DNA from: Campylobacterota bacterium
GTDB taxonomy: Bacteria > Campylobacterota > Campylobacteria > Campylobacterales > Sulfurospirillaceae
DNA: 7,334 nt
Direction: 5' to 3'
NCBI GenBank assembly: GCA_009930355.1
Contig: RZYK01000095.1
Span: forward strand, 1 to 7,334
Below, piece by piece: positions 1-5,412 of this stretch. The position numbers and the translations under genes are program-made. Under the pieces are notes generated by a model. The model saw only the letters and a program-made list of their open reading frames with translations. It made no database searches and had not been told where the DNA came from. How positions within the stretch are numbered: the first letter of the stretch is position 1; each line of letters starts with the position of its first letter.

Positions 1-10
1 TAGGATAATC

Positions 11-2119
11 ATGCTAACCAAAGTACTTAAACGCGATGGCACAACAGAAGAATTTCAACCTTACAAAATTGAAGATGCAATTAAAAAAGCTTTCAAAAGC
101 GAAGGGGTTATGTACGATGAAAACATCTACAAAGAGATTCTAAAACGTATTGAGAAAAAACGTGTTGCAGCCGTTGAAGACTTTCAAGATATGATTGAAC
201 AAGAACTTTATAAAGCACGTTATTTTGATGTCATGCGCTCTTTTATTCTCTATCGACATACACACAAAATGCAACGTGAACATATTTATGGACTCAGTGA
301 AGATACAACGTATATCAATTCAACCCAAACTATTGAAGAGTATATTGGCAAAAGCGATTGGCGTATTAAAGCCAATTCAAATACGGGCTACTCTAATGCC
401 GGTCTTGTAAATAATACCGCAGGAAAAGTGATTGCAAACTACTGGCTCGATAAAATTTACTCTAAGGAAGAGGGATTGGCACACCGAAATGGTGATTACC
501 ACATCCATGATTTGGACTGTTTAACAGCCTATTGTGCAGGATGGAGTTTGCGTGTCCTTTTAGATGAAGGATTTAATGGGGTAAGAGGTCGTGTGGAAAG
601 TCGTCCTCCTATGCACTTTAGAGAAGCATTAGGTCAGATGGCAAACTTTTTGGGTATTCTACAAAGTGAATGGGCAGGCGCTCAAGCCTTTAGCTCATTC
701 GATACCTACTTAGCACCCTATGCTTTTAAAGATAAAATTTCTTACAAAGAGATTAAAAAAGCAATTCGAAGCTTCATTTACAACCTCAATGTACCAGCTC
801 GCTGGGGGCAGAGTCCATTTACAAATATAACCATTGATTGGACTGTGCCTAAAGATTTAGCTGACCAGATTCCAACGTCAAGCCAACGTCATCTTTTTAA
901 ACATATTGATGATACAGAATTACTTGCAGAAGCACACAAAAGAGGTGCAAGTAACCTTGAAGCAATGACCTATAAACATTTTCAAAAAGAGATGAATCTC
1001 ATCAATAGAGCCTACTACGAAGTAATGACAGAGGGTGATAAAACAGGTCAACCTTTTACATTCCCCATTCCAACGGTCAATATTACTGAAGATTTTGATT
1101 GGGATGGAGAAAATACTGATTTATTGTTTGAAAACACCGCAAAAATTGGCTCATCCTATTTTCAAAACTTTATTGGAAGCCAATATGTCAGAGACGCTGA
1201 AGGAAAATTAGTTGAAAATCCAAAGGCGTATAAACCAGGGCATGTCAGAAGCATGTGTTGTCGTTTACAACTTGACCTTCGAGAGCTTTTAAAACGCGGT
1301 GGTGGACTTTTTGGAAGTGCTGAAATGACGGGTAGTATTGGTGTTGTCACACTCAATATGGCACGCCTTGGATATTTATACAAAGGTAAGAAAAAAGAGT
1401 TGATGGAACAATTTGAGTACCTCATGGATTTAGCAAAATCGACCTTAGAAAAAAAACGTGTATTTGTGCAAGAGATGTATAATCGTGGACTTTATCCTTA
1501 TACTGCACGCTACTTACCTGGATTTAACAGCCATTTTTCAACCATTGGAGTTAACGGAATCAATGAAATGATCCGTAATTTTACCGATGATAAACATAAC
1601 ATTGCAGATGAGTATGGAATGGAATTTGCTCACGAAATATTAGAATTTGTGCGTAACAAAATGGTCGCGTATCAAGAAGAAACGGGTAATTTATATAATC
1701 TTGAAGCAACACCAGCGGAGGGCACGACGTACCGCTTTGCAAAAGAAGATAAAAAACGCTATCCTGAGATTATTCAAGCAGGATCAGGTAAGAATGTGTA
1801 TTATACAAATTCTTCGCAATTACCTGCTAATTTTACTGATGATCCTTTTGAAGCATTAGATTTACAAGATGATTTGCAATGTTCTTATACTGGCGGTACC
1901 GTATTGCATCTTTATATGAAAGAGCGCATTAGTTCTAGTGAAGCGTGTAAAAAGTTGGTGAAAAATGTCATTACCAACTACCGTATGCCATATTTAACAA
2001 TCACACCTGTATTTTCAGTCTGTGAGAAACATGGTTATATTAGTGGTGAGCATGAATTTTGCCCAAAATGCGATGAAGAGCTTATCGCACAATACCAAAA
2101 AGAAGGAGAAGCCTCATGA
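11..2119 (+). CDS. nrdD: Anaerobic (class III) ribonucleoside-triphosphate reductase, large part lacking the glycyl-radical tail
   Basis: This cytosolic enzyme reduces ribonucleotides to deoxyribonucleotides without oxygen. Residues about 3-90 form an ATP-cone (VLKRDG, KIEDAIKKA), the allosteric dATP/ATP site. The barrel follows: HIHDLD at 164-169, Cys175, and the thiyl-radical region SMCCRL around Cys416/417 with RGGGLFGS after it. NLEATPAEGTTYR starts near 563. The C-terminus has a zinc-type cluster, Cys671-x2-His674 and Cys684-x2-Cys687, and then ends 15 residues later. Family members normally continue into the glycyl-radical loop (R-V-x-G-Y). It is absent here and is encoded by the next ORF, whose ATG overlaps this stop as ATGA. 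The Asn that follows the active-site Cys by about 21 residues in formate-dependent enzymes appears replaced by Ser442 (GSIGVV), so a thioredoxin/glutaredoxin-type subtype is likely. Start: ATG with TAGGAT just upstream at the window edge. The family call is near certain; the subtype is inferred. Confidence 0.95.
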   Translation: MLTKVLKRDGTTEEFQPYKIEDAIKKAFKSEGVMYDENIYKEILKRIEKKRVAAVEDFQDMIEQELYKARYFDVMRSFILYRHTHKMQREHIYGLSEDTTYINSTQTIEEYIGKSDWRIKANSNTGYSNAGLVNNTAGKVIANYWLDKIYSKEEGLAHRNGDYHIHDLDCLTAYCAGWSLRVLLDEGFNGVRGRVESRPPMHFREALGQMANFLGILQSEWAGAQAFSSFDTYLAPYAFKDKISYKEIKKAIRSFIYNLNVPARWGQSPFTNITIDWTVPKDLADQIPTSSQRHLFKHIDDTELLAEAHKRGASNLEAMTYKHFQKEMNLINRAYYEVMTEGDKTGQPFTFPIPTVNITEDFDWDGENTDLLFENTAKIGSSYFQNFIGSQYVRDAEGKLVENPKAYKPGHVRSMCCRLQLDLRELLKRGGGLFGSAEMTGSIGVVTLNMARLGYLYKGKKKELMEQFEYLMDLAKSTLEKKRVFVQEMYNRGLYPYTARYLPGFNSHFSTIGVNGINEMIRNFTDDKHNIADEYGMEFAHEILEFVRNKMVAYQEETGNLYNLEATPAEGTTYRFAKEDKKRYPEIIQAGSGKNVYYTNSSQLPANFTDDPFEALDLQDDLQCSYTGGTVLHLYMKERISSSEACKKLVKNVITNYRMPYLTITPVFSVCEKHGYISGEHEFCPKCDEELIAQYQKEGEAS
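2103..2108 (+). promoter_or_regulatory. Shine-Dalgarno for the glycyl-radical small ORF
   Basis: AAGGAG lies 7 bases before the ATG at 2116, inside the last codons of nrdD. This strong, well-spaced site, together with the ATGA stop/start overlap, indicates that the small ORF is translated as its own product. It argues against the small ORF being debris from a chance frameshift in nrdD. Confidence 0.75.
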
Positions 2120-2280
2120 GTCAAGCGGAAATTTTAGAAAAGTTACACGAAAAACGTACAAAATGTATTGTTTATACCCGTGTTATGGGCTACCACAGAC
2201 CCGTGGAGAGTTTTAACGTAGGCAAAACAGGTGAACACAAAGAGCGTGTCCAATTTGTTGAAAAATGTTCTTGCCGATAA
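2116..2280 (+). CDS. Stand-alone glycyl-radical tail of the anaerobic ribonucleotide reductase (54 aa)
   Basis: This small protein matches the extreme C-terminal domain of fused NrdD proteins. The sequence YTRVMGYHRP holds the glycyl-radical loop, with Gly25 as the expected radical site (Gly681 in E. coli NrdD). SFNVGKTGEHKERV (32-45) corresponds to the W/F-N-x-G-K..E...R tail of the family. The N-terminal 16 residues look helical and charged and may form a docking helix. Cys17 precedes the loop and could join the zinc cluster of the large subunit. Two more cysteines close the protein (C51-x-C53). Its ATG overlaps the nrdD stop by 4 bp, and its 3' end overlaps the start of nrdG. The likely role is to dock on NrdD, be activated by NrdG with SAM and an electron, and pass the radical to the active-site cysteine. 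The homology is clear by eye; the separate existence and docking of the peptide are inferred. Confidence 0.85.
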   Translation: MSQAEILEKLHEKRTKCIVYTRVMGYHRPVESFNVGKTGEHKERVQFVEKCSCR

Positions 2281-2950
2281 GGCAATCCACAGTATCACCA
2301 AATTTACGACGCTAGATTTTCCCCATCATCTGGCGTCTATTTTTTGGTTTGCAAAGTGCAATATGGCGTGTCCATATTGCTATAATCCGCAAATCGTGAA
2401 AGGTAATGGAAATATCAGCCTTGAAACGGCACTCGAATTTCTAAAAAGTCGAAAAGATCGCCTTGATAGCGTTGTTTTAAGTGGCGGAGAATGCACACTC
2501 TATCCTCATCTTGAAGCGTTTTGCGAAATGATTAAAGCAGAAGGTTTTAAAATTAAAATTGATACCAACGGTTCTAATCCTACATTGCTAAAACGTTTAA
2601 TTGAAAAAGTATTGGTCGATTATATTGCATTGGATTATAAAGCACCTAAAGAGCGCTACACTTCTCTAACGCACCATCCTCATTTTGAGATTTTTGAAGA
2701 GAGTTTAACGTACCTCATTGAAAAGCAATTCCCCTTTGAAGCTCGTACGACTTTACACAGTGATTTACTGAGTGAAAATGAGATTAATGCCATTATTCAA
2801 GATTTACATGTAAAGAACTACAAAGGGACATATTATCTTCAAAATTATTTACATGTAAATGAAACTCTAGGCGTCACAAAAGAGCAACAAAATAAGTTTC
2901 AAATGAACAAATTGCTCCCATTAATCCCCATAGAATTAAGAAATTTTTGA
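2231..2950 (+). CDS. nrdG: Anaerobic ribonucleotide reductase activating protein (radical SAM)
   Basis: This radical-SAM activase generates the glycyl radical on the class III reductase. The 4Fe-4S motif is C43-x3-C47-x2-C50 (CNMACPYCYNP), preceded by the family's FTTLDFP segment. SGGE at 84-87 binds the SAM amino group. At 239 aa it is longer than compact NrdG proteins of about 155 aa and resembles the PflA-like type with a fuller partial barrel. No ATG is available. The longest reading starts at GTG 2231, preceded by TAGG; GTG 2246 and TTG 2255/2258 are alternatives, and TTG 2255 has AAAGAG 10 bases upstream. The gene therefore overlaps the small glycyl-radical ORF by 26-50 bp in another frame. 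This suggests translational coupling, so activase and substrate peptide are made together. Family assignment is firm; the start is not. Confidence 0.92.
   Translation: MNTKSVSNLLKNVLADKAIHSITKFTTLDFPHHLASIFWFAKCNMACPYCYNPQIVKGNGNISLETALEFLKSRKDRLDSVVLSGGECTLYPHLEAFCEMIKAEGFKIKIDTNGSNPTLLKRLIEKVLVDYIALDYKAPKERYTSLTHHPHFEIFEESLTYLIEKQFPFEARTTLHSDLLSENEINAIIQDLHVKNYKGTYYLQNYLHVNETLGVTKEQQNKFQMNKLLPLIPIELRNF
2803..2814. repeat. 12-bp perfect palindrome (first of a pair)
   Basis: TTTACATGTAAA reads the same on both strands. It lies in the 3' part of nrdG and encodes part of a Leu-His-Val-Lys run. A second copy lies 45 bp further on, centre to centre. Dyad symmetry of this kind is typical of dimeric repressor operators, but here it sits within coding sequence, so the role is only suggested. 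Confidence 0.35.
2847..2860. repeat. 14-bp perfect palindrome (second of a pair)
   Basis: ATTTACATGTAAAT is a perfect dyad that contains the same 12-bp core as the palindrome at 2803. Its centre is about 110 bp upstream of the inferred nrdB transcription start. The 45-bp spacing between copies is close to an integral number of helical turns, which could allow cooperative binding. It does not match the NrdR box or the FNR box as I know them. Confidence 0.35.
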
Positions 2951-2956
2951 TACAAT
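2948..2956 (+). promoter_or_regulatory. Probable extended -10 promoter of nrdB
   Basis: TGATACAAT fits the TGnTAnAAT extended -10 form and is preceded by a short T-run (TTTTT, 2944-2948), as in Campylobacterota promoters that lack a -35 box. The TGn is the nrdG stop codon itself. Transcription would start near 2963, about 24 bases before the nrdB ATG, giving nrdB expression independent of the anaerobic genes. Confidence 0.55.
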
Positions 2957-2980
2957 CCTCGTGAGATTACTGCACGAGGA
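2956..2980 (+). promoter_or_regulatory. Inverted repeat pairing with the nrdB ribosome-binding site
   Basis: TCCTCGTG (2956-2963) and CACGAGGA (2973-2980) are perfectly complementary, with a 9-base loop. The right arm contains GAGGA, the Shine-Dalgarno for the ATG at 2987. In an mRNA reading through from nrdG the site would be paired. In an mRNA starting at the promoter just upstream, most of the left arm would be missing. No T-run follows on either strand, so it is not a simple terminator. It could also be a protein-binding operator. Confidence 0.5.
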
Positions 2981-2986
2981 AAAACA

Positions 2987-4009
2987 ATGGACCGCAAAAA
3001 AATCTATAACCCAAACTCTTATGAAAGCCTAAATGATCGCAAAGTTTTCGGTGGGAATCCACATGGAATTCTCAATTTCACCAAAGCAAAATACACATGG
3101 GCGCTTAAACTTTGGGATATGATGGAAGGCAATACCTGGTTTCCTAAAGAGGTAGATACCACCAAAGATGTCATCGATTACAACAAAAACTTAACCGATG
3201 CAGAAAAACGCATGTATGACCTTGTGTGGTCACAACTTATCAGCATGGATAGCTTTCAGACGAACAACCTAGCAGACAATATTAACCCTTATATCACTGC
3301 TCCTGAAATTAACGCATGCCTTTCACGTCAAGCCTACGAAGAGGCAAACCATTCAAAATCCTATGCGGTCATGGTTGAAGCCATTTGTGACAATACTGAT
3401 TTGATTTATGAGATGGAAAAACACGATGAGGTTTTGCGTCGTAAAAATGATTATATTTCAAGTGTTTACGAAGAACTAGCAGGCGATGTGACTGAGGAGA
3501 AGCTTGTTTTAGCCATGTTTGCCAATCAAATTTTAGAGGGCATCTATTTTTACTCAGGATTTACCGCTATTTATGCCCTTGCACGTACAGGCAGAATGCT
3601 AGGTAGTGCCCAGATGATTCGCTTTATTCAACGTGATGAGATTACCCATTTGCTCCTCTTTCAAAACATGATTAACACCACCAAAAAAGAGCGCCCAGAC
3701 CTCTTTACTGACAGCCTTAAAGCCAAAGTTTATGAGATGTTCCAAAAAGCGGGTGATTTAGAAATTGAGTGGGGAAAATACATTACACAAAATCAAATTA
3801 TGGGCTTTACCGATGATATTATAGAAACGTACATTCACTACCTCATTGATGATCGCTTAAGCGCTGTAGGCTTTGAAAAACTTTACAATGCCTCACATCC
3901 CATTAAATGGGTCGATGATTTTTCAAAATTTAATGACCAAAAAACAAACTTTTTTGAAGGTAATGTCTCCAATTATAGCAAAGGAAGTCTCTCTTTCGAT
4001 GACTTCTAG
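2987..4009 (+). CDS. nrdB: Class Ia ribonucleoside-diphosphate reductase, beta (diiron-tyrosyl radical) subunit
   Basis: This aerobic RNR small subunit holds the diiron centre and stable tyrosyl radical that drive reduction in the NrdA subunit. All expected ligands are present at standard spacing: Asp88, Glu119, His122 (EEANH), Glu184 (LEGIYFYSGF), Glu218 and His221 (RDEITH). The radical tyrosine is Tyr126, four residues after His122 as in E. coli Y122. The 340-aa length is normal for the Campylobacterota type. The C-terminal SLSFDDF is the flexible tail that would bind NrdA. The ATG at 2987 has GAGGA upstream, inside an inverted repeat. nrdA is not in this window, so the subunits are encoded apart. 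Its position directly behind the oxygen-sensitive class III genes puts two reductase systems with opposite oxygen needs side by side. Confidence 0.97.
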   Translation: MDRKKIYNPNSYESLNDRKVFGGNPHGILNFTKAKYTWALKLWDMMEGNTWFPKEVDTTKDVIDYNKNLTDAEKRMYDLVWSQLISMDSFQTNNLADNINPYITAPEINACLSRQAYEEANHSKSYAVMVEAICDNTDLIYEMEKHDEVLRRKNDYISSVYEELAGDVTEEKLVLAMFANQILEGIYFYSGFTAIYALARTGRMLGSAQMIRFIQRDEITHLLLFQNMINTTKKERPDLFTDSLKAKVYEMFQKAGDLEIEWGKYITQNQIMGFTDDIIETYIHYLIDDRLSAVGFEKLYNASHPIKWVDDFSKFNDQKTNFFEGNVSNYSKGSLSFDDF

Positions 4010-4766
4010 TCCTATACTTTGCGCACTTCAATTTGCGTATGAGGGGCGCTCTTACGAAGAGAACTTTGCCACACTCAAGTACCTTATGACACAAACCCCT
4101 GAAGAAAGTATTGTACTAGCACCTGAGCTTTGTTTAAGTGGTTATGCCTATGATGATATGGAAAGAGCAGCTACTTTTTCGGCAGATATTCTAAAAGAAC
4201 TCGCTACGCTTTCTACATGTAAAACCTTAGCGCTCACCTTGATTGAGAAAACAGCGCAAGGCTATGCTAATAACTTTAAATTGTTTCATAATGGAGCGTT
4301 ACTTTACACCCAGAGTAAAGCAAAACTTTTTCCTTTGGGTAAAGAAGAGCGCTATTTCACAGAAGGTTCTAGCGAGGCGATTCGTATTTATGAACTTAAT
4401 GGAATAAAAATTGCTGTGCTTATTTGCTTTGAGCTTCGCTTTCCCAAACTTTGGGAACAGATCAAAGGAGCAGATCTTATTCTCATTCCTGCTTATTGGG
4501 GAATAGAGCGTAAAATGCATTTAGATGTGCTCACAAAAGCACTCGCTATTGCCAATCAAGCTTATGTTTTATGTGCTAATGGCGCAGATGAAACCATGGC
4601 TAAGAATAGTAGCATTATTTCTCCTTTTGGTCATGCCATAAGCGATGATTCGCAAAATCTTATAATGCACTCTTTTGATTTTTTAGAAATCAAAAAGATG
4701 CGACGATACCTTGATATAGGAATAAACCATCATGTCTCAATCGACCCACTTTCGGGAAAAGATTAA
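3999..4766 (+). CDS. Carbon-nitrogen hydrolase (nitrilase superfamily), substrate unknown
   Basis: The 255-aa protein has the nitrilase-superfamily triad in order: Glu43 in LAPELCLSGY, Lys109 in SKAKLFPLG, and nucleophile Cys143 in LICFELRFP. A further conserved Glu lies in GKEERYF (near 117). Such enzymes hydrolyse amides or nitriles in the cytosol. The LICFELRFP form resembles the Nit/omega-amidase-like branches more than true nitrilases, but the substrate cannot be read from the sequence. I chose ATG 3999 (MTSSPILCALQF) because the superfamily beta strand begins there; AAGGAAG lies 11 bases upstream. An open frame extends back to 3873 but runs through nrdB in another frame and looks non-coding. 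The gene overlaps the nrdB end by 11 bp and pcm by 35 bp, which suggests co-translation. Confidence 0.85.
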   Translation: MTSSPILCALQFAYEGRSYEENFATLKYLMTQTPEESIVLAPELCLSGYAYDDMERAATFSADILKELATLSTCKTLALTLIEKTAQGYANNFKLFHNGALLYTQSKAKLFPLGKEERYFTEGSSEAIRIYELNGIKIAVLICFELRFPKLWEQIKGADLILIPAYWGIERKMHLDVLTKALAIANQAYVLCANGADETMAKNSSIISPFGHAISDDSQNLIMHSFDFLEIKKMRRYLDIGINHHVSIDPLSGKD

Positions 4767-5391
4767 TTTTCAAAAACATAAAAGAATGGCAGATGAAATT
4801 GCCAAAGTCTTTTCGCTTTCGCAAAGCGTCTATGACGCATTTTGTCAAAGTGAACGTGAACTCTTTGTTCCTCAAGGAATGAGCTTACATGCTTATAAAC
4901 TCGATGCACTTCCCCTTGCCGCCAACCAATGGATTAGCTCACCACTGACCGTAGCGAAGATGACAGAAGCGCTTACATGTAAAGGGGCGGACAGTGTCTT
5001 GGAGATTGGGTGTGGAACTGGATATCAAGCGCTTATTTTAAGTAAGCTTATTCGACGTGTTTTTACCATTGAGCGTATTGATAGACTCCTACAAGAAGCC
5101 AAAGAGCGTTTTAAAACACTAGGAATTACTAACATCCATACACGCTTTGATGATGGACAAAATGGCTGGAGAGAGTTTGCACCCTATGATCGCATTTTAT
5201 TTTCAGCTTCTACCCCCAAAGTTCCTAAAAAACTCTTTGAACAGTTAAAACTTGGTGGTATTTTAGTTGCGCCTATCGAAGAAGGGGGACAACAAATTAT
5301 TACACGCTTTATTAAAACGGAAGAAGGAATTAAAGAAGAAGCCCTTCAAGAGTGTCTTTTTGTTCCAGTTATAGATGGAAGAGAGTTTTAA
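4732..5391 (+). CDS. pcm: Protein-L-isoaspartate O-methyltransferase
   Basis: This cytosolic repair enzyme methylates abnormal L-isoaspartyl residues in aged proteins using SAM, starting their return to aspartate. The SAM-binding motif I is VLEIGCGTGYQA at about 89-100, the Pcm form of the Rossmann glycine loop. NQWISSPLTVAKMTEAL (65-81) corresponds to the family's I-S-x-P-x-x-V-A-x-M segment that shapes the isoaspartate site. DDGQNGW and PYDRILFSAS provide later motifs. Its 219 aa fit the family. ATG 4732 has AGGA 10 bases upstream but overlaps the hydrolase gene by 35 bp. Met19 at 4786 would nearly remove the overlap, but it lacks a good Shine-Dalgarno and would cut off the N-terminal helix. 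Confidence 0.93.
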   Translation: MSQSTHFREKINFQKHKRMADEIAKVFSLSQSVYDAFCQSERELFVPQGMSLHAYKLDALPLAANQWISSPLTVAKMTEALTCKGADSVLEIGCGTGYQALILSKLIRRVFTIERIDRLLQEAKERFKTLGITNIHTRFDDGQNGWREFAPYDRILFSASTPKVPKKLFEQLKLGGILVAPIEEGGQQIITRFIKTEEGIKEEALQECLFVPVIDGREF

Positions 5392-5412
5392 GAAGCACTT
5401 AACGCTTCTTAA
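5388..5412. terminator. Probable bidirectional terminator between pcm and recJ
   Basis: TTAAGAAGC (5388-5396) and GCTTCTTAA (5404-5412) form a perfect 9-bp stem with a 7-base loop. The left arm contains the pcm stop codon, and the loop contains part of the recJ stop codon. AT-rich bases flank both sides (TAATAATTTG rightward; AAAACTC leftward), but neither side has a clean long U-run, so termination efficiency is uncertain. It is the only structure available in the 7-bp gap between the convergent genes. Confidence 0.6.

Noticed and set aside
195..410. Open frame of 71 codons inside nrdD, plus strand
   Set aside because: It lies wholly within nrdD in another frame, has no recognisable motif or good ribosome-binding site, and nrdD coding there is unambiguous.
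1162..1425. Antisense open frame of 87 codons opposite the nrdD active-site region
   Set aside because: Its composition is that of reverse-complement shadow coding; no motif or start signal supports it.
2022..2216. Open frame of 64 codons across the nrdD end and the small tail gene
   Set aside because: It is a third-frame shadow; the other two frames here show clear NrdD and glycyl-radical homology.
3873..3998. N-terminal extension of the carbon-nitrogen hydrolase
   Set aside because: These 42 codons run through nrdB in another frame and do not resemble the superfamily N-terminus, which begins at about residue 5 from the ATG at 3999.
4655..4666. TATAAT at 4661-4666 as an internal promoter for pcm
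   Set aside because: It is a good -10 hexamer 66 bp before pcm, but it lacks an extended TGn and a convincing T-rich upstream region, lies in AT-rich coding sequence, and the genes overlap as one operon.
4299..4875. Two antisense open frames (4299-4520 and 4690-4875) opposite the hydrolase and pcm
   Set aside because: They show no motifs, and both are opposite well-supported genes.
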